Below, piece by piece: positions 43,701 to 57,856 of a stretch of DNA of 64,000 nucleotides. Within the stretch, counting starts at the first letter, position 1. Each line of letters begins with the position of its first letter. Below the pieces are notes generated by a model. That model saw nothing but the letters and a program-made list of their open reading frames with translations, was not told the origin of the DNA and searched no databases. Made by a program: the position numbers and the translations under genes. The DNA lies in assembly GCA_040357565.1 (NCBI GenBank), contig JBDODJ010000024.1. The stretch is one strand, 5' to 3'. Source of the stretch: Cercozoa sp. M6MM (taxonomy: Eukaryota > Endomyxa: Ascetosporea).

Positions 43701-43997
43701 TCAACATATATGTGTGCCATGTGTATTTTGTGAATGGTGTCTTTTTGTTTTGTTTTCAGTCGATGATGCAGCCTCACGCTCTTCAGCAACAGTCCTCGAA
43801 CAGCGTGGAGCAGAGCACACCACCGCCGCCCCCTTCGCCGCCGTCAACCGTACTTTTTCCTGTGTCTGCATCTCTCGTGTCTGTGTGTCTGCGTGTCTGT
43901 GTGTCTGTGTGTGTCTGTGTCTGTGTTGTCTGTGTTTAATGACTATATCGTATGATAGGAGGAGCCTGAACCAAAGCAGGAAAGCACGAGTGATTGA
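41093..43997 (+). CDS. Unknown Q/P/M-rich protein with basic helical core, probably nuclear
   Basis: No known family recognised. ATG 41093 gives MDTSFSGGSGSPSENP. The N-terminal half is Pro/Met/Gln-rich with polyproline and polyglutamine runs (41788-41898). A structured core follows: DIIRQVTPTDAHQMVRLCW, ARYGPNPTDAQRAEAIRRWW (42165-42290), then after a TG-rich intron a very basic helix (LRRLRSRRFTKAHSNRRRN, 42476-42535). Next come DIVNTFFGPMPEDALRIRSF and VQDTLTRMMRVME (42759-42855). A basic KRRP/RPRKRSRAS segment (43050-43120) could be a nuclear localisation signal. The tail is Met/Pro/His-rich, ending EPKQESTSD, TGA 43995-43997. It looks like a transcription or RNA-processing regulator with a core not seen elsewhere, which is inference. 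Confidence 0.6.
42340..42441. repeat. (TG)n tract with 10-N gap (42386-42395)
   Basis: TG repeats on both sides; intron of the 41-44 kb gene. Confidence 0.96.
42917..43028. repeat. (CT)n followed by (CA)n
   Basis: CT repeats 42917-42967 then CA repeats 42980-43028, filling one intron. Confidence 0.95.
43621..43700. repeat. Poly-C, (CT)n, (CA)n compound repeat
   Basis: About 15 C, then CT repeats, then CA repeats in a row within one intron of the 41-44 kb gene. Confidence 0.95.
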
Positions 43998-44019
43998 ACC
44001 AAAGCAGGAAAGCACGAGT
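43967..44019 (+). repeat. 25-base direct repeat across the stop codon
   Basis: Perfect copies at 43967-43991 and 43995-44019 (TGAACCAAAGCAGGAAAGCA then CGAGT). The first encodes the end of the protein; the stop TGA at 43995 is the first codon of the second. Confidence 0.95.
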
Positions 44020-44536
44020 TAGTTGGTTCAGTCTGCTAAGAAACCAAATATGTACGGTAGGCGGGGTTTTTCGAGGCAAAACCGACCCCCCCCCCCCTCC
44101 CATCTACCCCCTTTACCCATCTTACCCTCTTTACCCCTTTGCTCCCCTGACCCCTTTTACCTCCTCTTACCTTTTACCCCCTTACCCCCTTAACCGCTCG
44201 ATTTGATTCGGATTTGCCTCGAAAAACCCCTCCATGCCCCATTGACACGCATTTAAGGTGGTGCGAAATCACATTTTCGCTTACCACCGGCGGCTGCGTT
44301 TATGTCGACGCAGCGTGCGGTGGCGGTCAAGTCGTCGTGTGTGCAAGCGCTCCTTCTGTTCCGTTCGCTCGGATATGATCACGATCAGTATTCTGTTTGA
44401 TCATTGCGTTCCCTCGAGGAACAGAGTTTGGTACGATTATTGAACGCGATTGAAAACGCTTCAGTTGTCAAAAACTGCTGCAGAACGATTCAGTTGTCAA
44501 ACCTGCTACAGATCGTACCGTCGAACTCTGCCCCTC
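43998..44536. other. Intergenic spacer with C-rich tract
   Basis: Holds the direct repeat, the dispersed repeat copy and a degenerate TTACCC/poly-C tract at 44086-44192. No coding exon recognised. Confidence 0.5.
44018..44054 (+). repeat. Dispersed short repeat, copy 2
   Basis: About 32 of 37 bases match 48831-48867. TTGGTT and AACCAA inside it can pair as a stem. Confidence 0.75.
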
Positions 44537-48136
<3,600 letters not shown>

Positions 48137-48140
<4 letters not shown>

Positions 48141-48182
48141 GCGGTCTGACCGTTGCATTCTGAGCGGTCTGACCGTTTCATT
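48137..48182 (+). repeat. Tandem 23-base duplication with palindromic core at the stop codon
   Basis: Units 48137-48159 and 48160-48182 match at 22 of 23 positions. Each contains CGGTCTGACCG, a perfect inverted repeat around a central T. The TGA stop of the EGF-type gene lies in the first unit. Confidence 0.93.
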
Positions 48183-48544
48183 CAGACAATTCCCCTATCG
48201 GTGCAGTACACTGACAAATTGTCAGTTTGGACTCGTGGGCACGGAATAGCCTGGAGAAGAAGCCTAGTGGTCATCTTACCTGCGAGTTCCGTGCTGCACA
48301 CAGCTGGCCGGACCTAACCGAACGACCCGCGGATTCGAGGCAGACGCTCTGGACGTTGTCCAGACGGTGCACTGTCACTTGCGTCCCGCCTCGACGTGCC
48401 GCGAGAACCAGCGCTAGCCGAGACTAACAGTCACGTGAGTATCGATATCGAAAGTGAATATTCACCGCAGTTTTGCGTCCAGCGACTCGATCATAGTTCA
48501 GTCCACTACGCTAGCTAGGTGAGAAACAAGACGTCTAGACGGAC

Positions 48545-49139
48545 ATGGCACGTGTGTTCGTACTGACTGACCGACACAACACGACAGCCCATCACCTGCA
48601 CCAACCTCGACGAAGATGGGGTACCCTATATCCTGGACTGTACCCCCCCCCCCCCGGCGAGAACTACCCATGTCGGGTCCAGGTCCATGTTTGTGGTTGT
48701 CTAACTGTTCGCGTGCTGCAGGAGGAGCACGGTTTCCGTTCATTGCTGCCGAAGTCATGACGTTCAACGACGAGCTCGGCAACGAAACCGCCGTTCGCTC
48801 GGCCGTACGTAACTACTTTTCCGTTCCTAAGTTAGTTAGTTGAGTCTTCTAGGAAACCAACTATGTAGTTCCCTGCACCAGTTTGTTTTCCGTTCCTAAA
48901 TGTTGATAGTTTTCCTATCTGTGTGCATGCGATTTAACAGGGCAACCAACGCACGCAGGGCCGCGACCACATCATGAAGGACGGAGACATGGTGCTCACG
49001 CAGCCGCTGATGGTAAGCGAGAGGCGACAAGACAAACGACGAAACGACGGTGACAGTTTATTTACAGGCCGTCCTCCAGACGGAAGAAGCGCGCCACCAA
49101 CTGCGCCGCAGCGTCAAAGACCATACACGCGTCGCCTGA
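48545..49139 (+). CDS. Short protein with an orphan OLA1/YchF-type C-terminal (TGS) segment
   Basis: Four exons with consistent phases: ATG 48545 (MARVFVLTDRHNTT to RRRWG), GTACCCT donor; exon after GCTGCTGCAG (about 48721-48804) GARFPFIAAEVMTFNDELGN; exon 48942-49012 GNQRTQGRDHIMKDGDMVLT; last exon AVLQTEEARHQLRRSVKD, TGA 49137-49139. The AAEVMTF...TAVRSAGNQRTQGRDHIMKDGD run matches the last 45 or so residues of OLA1/YchF GTPases (AEVM...AGKYRQQGRNY...DGD). The G domain and first half of TGS are absent, and I found none upstream. It may be a truncated copy or a domain reused in a small protein. In YchF this part helps bind ribosomes; the function here is unknown. Confidence 0.6.
48817..48899 (+). 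mobile_element. 55-base insertion-like element between 14-base direct repeats, copy 3 of the dispersed repeat
   Basis: The perfect 14-mer TTTTCCGTTCCTAA occurs at 48817-48830 and 48886-48899. Between them (48831-48885) is the dispersed repeat. The layout fits an insertion with a target-site duplication, in an intron of the TGS-tail gene. Confidence 0.65.
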
Positions 49140-49337
49140 TTGCGCCTGTCAGAATCCATTGAGTCAAACTTCATCATCAACACAACAAGCGTGTGAAAGA
49201 GTGTACCGTGGTAGAAACTGGGTTGGCAGCCTGATCTCTGACCAGACCGATCCTTCTCGCCTGCGACAGGAAGCAGCCATGAAATAAGCGGTAAAAAAGA
49301 AAGGCAACGGGTACCAAATCCAACACGTGCTTGCACT

Positions 49338-51455
49338 TCACATGAGCGCGGTAGCACTCGGTGTTGTTTCTCCTGCCAAACAGAAGAACACACGCTGCAC
49401 TCTCAGGCCAAACGTGAGAAGGAGAGGAAAGTACAGCCAGTTGCCAACGATGCTGCCGATGCGCGTTTGTGGCACGGCGTTCTTTATGTCACCGCTGGCA
49501 GCGTCATCGATGCGCGCGCCGTTTCGTGTCCTGGCAGCAAGGACGCACAAATTAGTACCGATATCTAAGGAGGAGAGTCAAATACACACAGGTAGGAAGG
49601 TGGGTACATGGCAACAAGCAGCGCCTGCAATGCGAGTTTCTGCGTGGTCACGTGCAGTCGATCCAGCACGGTGCTGTTCATAGCAGGCGACATCAGCAGC
49701 GATATTCTGTCACACATACACATAGTGCATAGCACATTGCACATGTGTATGATTATTAACACAAGCGCTATGTGATTAAGTCTATGTGTTTGTTACCTCA
49801 AGTACAGCGCAAGTCGACGCATCGGTGTGAAGACAGCAGCGTATTTCATTTGCTGCGGCGTCTCTCGTTCAATCACCCTCTGCACACTCATGCCTTTAAA
49901 TCAAGACCCCAACTACGTGGTCTCGCAACAGTGAGGATACCATGCTTGCGAGCGACCGCACGGCTCGCAACACCTCGTCCTCTTGCAATTGTACCTGTGC
50001 GTAAGGAAGAATCATCACACAATGCGTAAGGGGATTGTGTGTGACGATATACAGTTGGTGGCATTCGTTTGCTGACTCGGATCACATCAGCCACGCGTGC
50101 TGGCTTGCCGCTGACTCGTTCGAGTGCGTCGGCCAGTAGCATCGTTGTGCGCACGGCGGCCAGTTCGCCGCTGCTGCACTGTCGCAGTCTGCGCACTAGC
50201 GCATCCGTCAATGTGTCTTCCTGAGTACACATACACATACACATATGCACAACCCACAACGTACAAGCGCACACACACAACGCAGTCTACCTGATCATCG
50301 TCGAGTCCTAGCATCGAAGCAGTAAAGGTGGAGGCAGGTGCTGCGGTGGCATTGTCTCGCGGTGTTTTGGTGCCCGTGCTCGCAGTTTCCATCGCTGCTT
50401 TTCGCGGCAGCGGAAAGTGAGCACTTTCACCTTTACTGCTGCCAACACTGCTGGACGAAAACAGAGAACCCAACGGGTGCGAAGTCGCCTCCATGTGGTA
50501 CAAACTGTCAGTGCGCATCGCAGGAATTTTAAAGTCCGGGAATACTCCCGACGTAGTACGCTCCTGCTGAGGCAGAACTGGAGGAGACACGGCAGATAAC
50601 ATGCCAAGAACAGAGTCCAGTGCCACACTTGGCACCGGCAAGTTCATACTCTCCCTGCGCAGACATCACATCGAAGCAGACAGGCACGCATGATGGGGAA
50701 GAGGGAAGAATAGTACCCAGATGTGACAACAGCGACACAACGTGTGTTTGGCAAGGCTGCTACCTGTCCCAGCGTGTATTGCATCTGCTGCAGCGTATGC
50801 GATGATGCTGCAAGCACCAGCACTCGGTTTCCTGTCCACACGGGGAATCGTACACGTGTGTCACAATTCAAATGGACACAGCACAGGAAGCTTACTGTCA
50901 GGAGACGGGTGAAGAAAGGACATGGCTTCCGTTGCGAGTGCCGCGCTGAGTGAATCAGAAGGCACCACAGCGACTGCACCACACACTCACACATAACCCC
51001 AGTCGCCCACATAAGCACATCAAGTGCAAGTGCTGCATAGAATAGGCACCCGCGCTGTATTGCAATTGACTGGGCATTGGCATCGACACTGCTTCGCTCG
51101 GTGTCTGCGAACGTAACGCACATGCATCACAAGCATACACATTTTGAGCATACCAGGTAGAACGGCGTTGCCACTTGCAACGAGGACATCCAATCTACAC
51201 TTGCAAAAACACGATTACACATCACAACTGATCTTTGGAGAAACGCACCTCCAGAGCTGCTGCCTTCAGCTTCCGTTTCCGAGAAGACAAACCTTCTGCC
51301 ACATGAGTGCACGAATTCAATGCCCACGCACGTGAACAATTGCTCTTGTACCTGAGAAATTCGCGGTCTTTGAGAAGACTGCGTATTGACACGAAATCAC
51401 TCGCATCTTCGGCGTTGATACGGTGCTCCCAAAGTAGTTTTAGCGTCCAGGACAT
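49338..51455 (-). CDS. Unknown protein with hydrophobic C-terminus
   Basis: No family recognised. Proposed start at 51455 gives MSWTLKLLWEHRINAEDASD. Later exons: LFTCVGIEFVHSCGRRFVFS (51340-51270), GNRVLVLAASSHTLQQMQYT (near 50830-50770), a serine-rich exon NLPVPSVALDSVLGMLSAVS (50647-50590) to MLGLDDDQ, DALVRRLRQCSSGELAAVRT with TMLLADALERVSGKPARV (50215-50085), SPAMNSTVLDRLHVTTQKLA (49700-49640). The last exon has a hydrophobic segment, NWLYFPLLLTFGLRVQRVFF, and ends ATALM at 49338. The opening LLWEHRINAE faintly recalls the anticodon-binding-like tail of GCN2, too weak to use. About ten exons. Confidence 0.5.
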
Positions 51456-51663
51456 CTACAATACCAATCGGTCCAGTCGGACGCAACGAATCAGATGCCT
51501 TGTTTTGCGTGAAAGGCACCCAGCCCAGACAGATAAGCCAGAAACAAGAAAAAAGTATTAACACGCTCCTGCACACCCCCAAGGGCCAAACTTGGAATAC
51601 TGGGAAACTATAGCACAGCAGTGTTTTTCGATCAATCATCTTCCATGACAAAAACGGGCATTT

Positions 51664-53974
51664 TCAACGGACGTCGCTGGTGTTGTAATACCTCTCAAAA
51701 GGCCCACGGTGATAGGCACTACAGTCGTTCGATGGAACGAAGTCCAAACGATTTTGAGCGGCAGCCTGCATGCGGAACCAACGGCGCAGTTTCAACGGAA
51801 CCGGGCCTGACTTTTCCGTCAGAGCGTCTGCCGGCTTCGTATGGCCCCCAGGAGTTTGTGACTCCCTCTCGGCTGTATAATCATCGATTTTGAAGAACCT
51901 TAGCACGTAGTGCTCACCGACCGTGCCGCTTTAGTTTTCCTGTATCTGAAGGTCGATGACAACCTCGATCTGCCGCTGAAATATCGACAGCCGTTTGCTA
52001 TTTTCAAGGATAACACACGACAAGCTAGGGAAAACCAAAAAGTAGATGCTATCGATAGCGCAACAATACAGATGGGTGAGGACAAGACGAGAGTTGTCCT
52101 GTGCTTGCATTTTTGTCGCGTACATATGAACAATCATGCGTCGGATCTGCTTGCGCTCCATGGACTTTAGTTTCATGCAGCCAATGTCCAACAGCTGCAC
52201 AGTTGGCAAAGTGAGAAAACTGTAGAAAAAGGTAAAGCATCTACCGGCAATAGCGCAAGAAGCTCTTTCTTGGCAAAGCCATCCGTAGCACCTCGCGGCA
52301 GGTCACTCTGGCAGTAGCGGTGCAAGTGCTGCAGCACCATGCAGAGCAGATCAGCTGAGTGCAAGTTGCGACGGTAGAGGGCGGTGACAATGTTCGCAAT
52401 GTCGACGAGTGTGCACATCGGCTCTTCCATAGCACGCACCTTTTGTATGATCAGCTGCACGAACGCAGCCGTCACAGGCACTGCGTAGATCACTTCGCTC
52501 AAGCACTTGCCACTCGGAGCGAACTGAACGAGTGTCTTCGCAAACTCGGGACCGAAGCACCGCGAGTCCGTCCAACCATGTGCTGAAATAACCACTGATA
52601 ATGAAAGGATAAAAAAGATTTTTAACTAAATTACATTAAACTTCAGACCAAATAAAGCAGTCTACCGTTCGTTTGTTCCAGGGTGCTGAGGAAGCACGCT
52701 TGAGCAGAGTACCGCGTTGAGCGGCTACACAGTCGAAGTGACGGCAGAGAGCGAGGTGCAAACGTGATCTCTTCGACGTTGTTGAGAAGCACCGCAGACG
52801 GCAGGAAGACGAAGTTGCGCTGCTCTTGTCGTAGTTCGGCGACCTCACGCAAAACCAGTAATGCCTGTTCAGTGTTGGGTATTCAAAAAAAAAAGAGGGT
52901 TAAACGACGGTGCTTCGTAGTACCTTTTTCCAGTACGAAGCGCCAAGAATCCTTTTTAGAACGTCGCGTAGGACAGTCGACAAGGCACATCACCTGGTAC
53001 ATCCACGACAGATGCGCGGTGAGTCGCAGCTGTCCGGTTTTGCCAATCGGTTGATCTGTGAGAAAATCGATTGAAACAGCAGCACAGTCAAATAACAGAA
53101 TAAACGTACAGGCATCAATCATTGAGAGAAGGGCTAAACTGCCCAAATCTCTGTCGAACTTCTTGTCGGTGCTTGCTGCGTCGAACAACAGATCGAACAG
53201 ACCATCTGCAATGTGAGACACGACTGGCAAGGACAACACAACTTGGTGCCGCTTCACGGCCTTGCACAGCAACGATGCAAGAGAATGCGATGCTATCTCG
53301 CCGGACTTGTATCGCATCAGCAAGCGACGCGCATGCATATGGAGCTTGAGGTGTTCGAGATCCGACACAGCCACAGGTGGTGTCGTAGTCACTGTCGCCG
53401 CGGAAGGCAGGTCTGAAGAATGATGAGTGTCTTCTGCCTCATGGCGTGCCGTTGAAATGCTCGAAGTTACGCCGCCTTGTCCAGGGGCTTTCAGTTGAGG
53501 CGTGGCTTTCAGTAGATTCGTCGGCCCGCTCGCAATCACTGCCCGAGGCGTGGCTTCTGGTCGGCGCGACACGGTTGTAGCGTTGGCAAGCTCTCCTCCG
53601 CTCGCAGCACTCGTGTCCTCCTTTCGGATACTCGAAGAAACTAGACGAAACTCTTGCTCGTCCTTGGACCACATCAGATCGCCAAACTTGAAGATTTTGG
53701 TTTTTAGATTGATGTCGATCATTTTTTGGGAGCCTTCGAGGTGCTGCGCTCTCACACATCCCTTTCTCTTGGATGCGCCCGTTACTTTGACTTTCTTCCA
53801 GCCTGAACACAGAAAACAGCCAAGTACTCACGCATACACAGACGCCCTCTCGCTTCCTCTCCTTCTCTCGTCGTGCCTCAATTTACCTTTTTCGCAGGTG
53901 ATCGATATCTCCTTGCCGTGGAGAAACTCAACAAGTTGACACGGAGTGTATCGCTGGCCTGGCTTTAGCTCCAT
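51664..53974 (-). CDS. Unknown protein, mixed disordered and helical
   Basis: No family recognised. ATG 53974 gives MELKPGQRYTPCQLVEFLHG, then KEISITCEKG joins WKKVKVTGASKRKGCVRAQH and KIFKFGDLMWSKDEQEFRLV (about 53720-53640). A Ser/Thr/Ala-rich linker (53630-53390) precedes helices: LHMHARRLLMRYKSGEIASH, LLCKAVKRHQVVLSLPVVSH, IADGLFDLLFDAASTDKKFD, LRLTAHLSWMYQ, LREVAELRQEQRNFVFLPS, TLVDIANIVTALYRRNLHSA with DLLCMVLQHLHRY (52420-52320). It ends FERYYNTSDVR, TGA at 51664. About eight exons. Repeated LL-rich helices suggest an ARM-like scaffold in the middle, by inference. Confidence 0.5.
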
Positions 53975-54486
53975 GGTTGCGTTGAGCGGCGTGTCAAAGA
54001 GTTGCCTGTCAGTTTAAAGCGAACAAACATCAGCATCGTGCACACACTCCTCAACCAAAAGGAAAACAACAAAGTTGAAGTCAAAAGCCGATCTGGCTCG
54101 ACCTGGAGCCGTAAATTTAGAGCATAATATGTACTTGATGGTGTTTCCCATTTACTGAGTCGGGTTTTCACCCGTCCACGTTGGCTTTTGAGGACTTCTT
54201 AGTGAGATATCGTTCTTACAAATTCAATATCTTAGGTTCCTTCGTCTGGGTTCGGACTTTCACCGACAGCGGTTCCGTTAGTGAATTCAGTTCGGGCTTG
54301 AAAGCATCCTTGCTGGCCAGTCTAAGAATTCTATCCATTAATAAAACTACTTAGCGTAGATGCCGGGCAATCACCCACTAAAGCACAAACAAGTGGCACA
54401 CTTGTCAGAACGGACGCGGCTAGTCAATATCGTCGTTGGCTGTCGAAGTGAGTGAGAAACCACACACCATTTCAGGTTTCATAAGG
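53975..54486. other. Tandem spacer, no gene seen
   Basis: About 510 bases between the 51.7-54 kb gene and the GPI-type gene, both on the minus strand. No exon, repeat or RNA structure recognised; it probably holds a 3' UTR and a promoter. Confidence 0.45.
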
Positions 54487-55485
54487 TTAGTGAAGAATCG
54501 CGGCAGCAGCGGCAGCGACGGCCAAGGCACCAGAAGTGACGACTGATGCGGCAGAGGATGCCTTCTCGCCGTCAGCTGAACAGCCGGCGTTGCTGCCCTT
54601 CTTCCTGCGCACGTTGAATCAAGCATGCCTTTGACCACACACATGTAGCAGGAGTAATCTACCAGCATTTGGCGACGGCGGCAACAGTCTCGTCCAGCGA
54701 GCCCTCTTCTGCCGTCAGCACAAGCTCGCCGATGGCCTTTTTGTGCGCCTTGACATCGCCAGAACCCGCCGCCTCAAGTCGAAGCACCTTCTCGTGCACC
54801 GTCGACGAGTGCATAAGCGTCGTCGAAAGTCCACCGAACTGCTCTTTGAGTTCCGTGAAGCTGTAGGTGCCGACGCTTTCGTCCTACATTGGGCCACTGT
54901 GCAAGGTGTCGCGGGGACACAACAATGATGTTACCTCACTCGTGATGCCTTCGACGTAAGCAGGCAGTTTCCACTGCGTTACAAGACCTGCAAAACGCAA
55001 TGCCTTGACTTTCGATCCCTGCGAGAAAAAAATCAGTAGCAAAACTATAGTTCGTATGAGAAAAGACGCAGATACCTGAGCTCCCAGGTCGTCGACAAAG
55101 GCGCCTTGCTTCTCGGCCGGAATGTCGGACATCGCACTGAGTGCAGGCTGGTGCAGCTTCGGCAGGTGTCTGAGGAAGTCCGTCATCTCGGGCGTGTTCA
55201 GGTGCTTGTGCGTGAGCACCTTGTCGACCATGGCGCGATCCAGCGGACTAATGTCGCGGGCCGCCGTGCGCGCGTTTTTGGTGCACGAATCACTCTCAGA
55301 TTCCTTCTTGCTCGCGTCCTCAAAGTGCTGCGCCGACCACTTCTGGTATGACGAAAGTCCAGCATCGAACGGGCAGCCTAAGGTAAGCAAACATCTCCAA
55401 CGGGGTATTGGTCACATCAATTCTAGGAAAGCACACTCTTTTCGGCAACTGCGAGAGCCACAAGAGACGCAATCACTAACTTCAT
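54487..55485 (-). CDS. Predicted secreted GPI-anchored protein
   Basis: Start ATG 55485 opens MKLVIASLVALAVAEKS, a clean signal peptide; splicing at GTGTGCTT to the exon after ACCTTAG gives AEKSCPFDAGLSSYQKWSAQ. The mature part is helical and charged: SPLDRAMVDKVLTHKHLNTP, FLRHLPKLHQPALSAMSDIP, KVKALRFAGLVTQWKLPAYV, SFTELKEQFGGLSTTLMHSS, DVKAHKKAIGELVLTAEEGS and ETVAAVAKCW. The C-terminus has small residues (GCSADGEKASSAAS) before a hydrophobic end, GALAVAAAAAAILH, TAA at 54487. This layout is that of a GPI-attachment signal. Five exons. Family not recognised; surface location is inferred. Confidence 0.72.
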
Positions 55486-56737
55486 GTTCTATTTCTCCTA
55501 TGTCGCTTGTGTCTTCTTTGGTTTTCTGCGAAAACATCAACAAATACTGTGCTTTTATTAGACGGACTGGCGGCTCAAAATCCCCAAAGTGCGAAGGCAC
55601 TTGAGCCAAACACACGGCAAAACTCGGAAATCCCACCAAAAGCACAAAGCAAGCAAAACTAACAAATTGGCACCCTAGACTCGTTGCCTGAAGGCAATGA
55701 GCGAAACCAAACTAATTTTTAGAGCATAAGACTCCTTCGGGCGACCCGAGACATCTCAAAGCCCCCCAACCAAAAGCCCCCAAAATGCCATACCTTCGCT
55801 GTGGGCACTCGCGCGAGTGCTGTACTCTCTTCTTCTTGCTACGCGAAACTGAAAAGCTTCTGTTGAGAGCGTCGCAGTAGTCGAAAGTCCAATCCTCCGT
55901 GCGAGAGCACTCACACCTCACGCTTGCGCAGGGTGTGCATGCGTTCGGACTTTTTCGAGTCCAACAATTCCCCAAACTGACTGACTCATACTCGGTGCGT
56001 GGATCATGGCGGACGGGTTTCTCGACCCAAATCACTCACCTTTGCGACTCGCTACGTCGCGTTCGCTGCACTAACTAGGAGTTCATGGCCCGACCACGTG
56101 TATGTAACTTATTGTACAGTAAGTTATTTATCGATATACGTTTTCATTCCTCAGGTTGCGCATTGCGCTGAACTCAACAACCAACGCGCGTTAGCCTACC
56201 GAGAGGCGGCGAACCTGACAGGAGTTCGAGTTGCTACGTGTTACAGCATGATCTAAATTACTGTATCCGCGCGGAAGCCACTTTAACACTTTGATGCGTG
56301 TTTCACTGGTATCCTGACCTACCGAGAGCTTCAGTCCAGACTGTGGAACCTGTGTTTGAGTAAGGAAGCCTGGAGCAAGCTTTTGCAGCTGAACTCAAAA
56401 AAGGGCTCTCTCTCGACCAGGTAATCTGATCCCTCCAGGACCAGTTGCCTCTGCTTCTACCCGTCCTCTGCCTTTCCAGAGGCTTTTTCTTCTTTCTTCT
56501 TTCCTCTTCTTTATTTCACGCCGACTCACGTCAATAACAACATCTGACGGGTGTCTTTCCCGTCTTGGGGCTTTTCACTCTTTCATACTCGACTGACACT
56601 TGGCCATTCTCCCTCCAAAACAGACAACCAAAAACTGAAAAACGACGCGATCAAATCGATACCAGACGAGCGGAGGCATGCGATGCATATTGTACGAATA
56701 ACGTAAGTAGGTACGCTGGTCAACCAGAACGTTCGGT
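55486..56737. other. Intergenic region of 1.25 kb without a supported gene
   Basis: Open frames of about 100 codons exist on both strands (e.g. 55712-56035 minus, 55999-56256 plus) but none has motifs, a signal peptide or convincing splice partners. A CT/TTC-rich stretch lies at 56480-56520. Confidence 0.4.
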
Positions 56738-56973
56738 TCAGTTATCGATTCGATTGTTACGTTGGGCCACGACAAAGACGGCGACGGCACCGCCCAAAAC
56801 ACCGCCGTGTCCGGCACAAACGACGCGCCTCCGACCGAGACTGCACGTGCAGGTCCAGTAACATTGGGGCACATTGACCGACCCATCGAGAAAGCAAACA
56901 GCTATACTTGAGTACGGCAAGGCTTCCACAGGCTGCCGGAATGTTCTCCAACTGCAGGTAAAGGATAAAAGGA

Positions 56974-57023
<50 letters not shown>

Positions 57024-57123
57024 NNNNNNNNNNNNNNNNNNNNNNNNNNNNNNNNNNNNNNNNNNNNNNNNNNNNNNNNNNNNNNNNNNNNNNNNNNNNN
57101 NNNNNNNNNNNNNNNNNNNNNNN

Positions 57124-57167
<44 letters not shown>

Positions 57168-57856
57168 ACACAGGCACACACACGCGCCTGCTTATATAGT
57201 GCAAACAACGCAAGAAGACAAACCTCATAAGTGATCGGTCGCCGGTAGCCAATGTGAGCGAACTCGATCTGCCAGTCGTCGTTGTCGCTGCTGACGTTGC
57301 CGCTGCCAGTCACGCTGCTCGTGTCGTCCGGGGTCTCCTCGTGCGTGTCGTACGGGTCACTGGTGGTCACCACTGGGTGACTCCACTGCTGCGACTGTCC
57401 GGACTGATCCTGTTGCTGACTCCTCTGATCCTGTTGCTGCTGCGCTGTCTCTGGAGATGACTCGACCGACCCCCTGGCAAATCTGAGCACACAGAATACT
57501 ACATGCACAGACACTGACGCCTACGCATGTGTGTGCATGCGGTACGAGCGTGCCAGCAAAATAAGCGCCATGCCGCTAAGTAGCACGAGCACTAGGTTTC
57601 GCCATGAGTGTCCTCGTGCACTGCTTTCGATTCCTGCATAACTCGTATTCGGTCGGTCGCGAGCAGACATAGCTCGGTGAGGCAGAACAACTGTACTCTC
57701 GCGCTCGTAACTTCGTTCCCGTTGTTGTTCGACATCGTCACTCTGACAAACATGGCAGCTCGCTCCAGGCCAATGAGTGTGGTCACAACTTACAAACTCG
57801 TCGAGTTCGTCCTCGTCATACAGGAGACCCTGCAGTTCCTGTGATGTCTCTGACAT
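56738..57856 (-). CDS. Unknown membrane protein, gap inside
   Basis: ATG 57856 gives MSETSQELQGLLYDEDELDE, an acidic cytosolic-like start. A cysteine/histidine cluster (CDHTHWPGASCHVC) follows, then a hydrophobic segment WRNLVLVLLSGMALILLARS near 57603-57545. The second exon is Gln/Ser/Asp-rich (QQQQDQRSQQQDQSG), ending WQIEFAHIGYRRPITYE near 57225. A (TA)n-gap-(CA)n intron (56975-57165) precedes the last exon, whose frame is uncertain; one choice ends QRNNRIDN at 56738. The single clear helix suggests a type II or tail-less membrane protein. Family unknown. Confidence 0.5.
56975..57167. repeat. (TA)n, 100-N gap (57024-57123), (CA)n
   Basis: Two different dinucleotide repeats meet at the gap, in an intron of the 56.7-57.9 kb gene. 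Confidence 0.95.

Noticed and set aside
49338-51455. GCN2 (eIF2 alpha kinase) C-terminus
   Set aside because: Only LLWEHRINAE and the next few residues are faintly similar, and no kinase or HisRS-like exons are present.
55712-56256. Protein-coding genes in the 55.5-56.7 kb spacer
   Set aside because: The open frames have no motifs, no convincing splice partners and no composition like the neighbouring exons.
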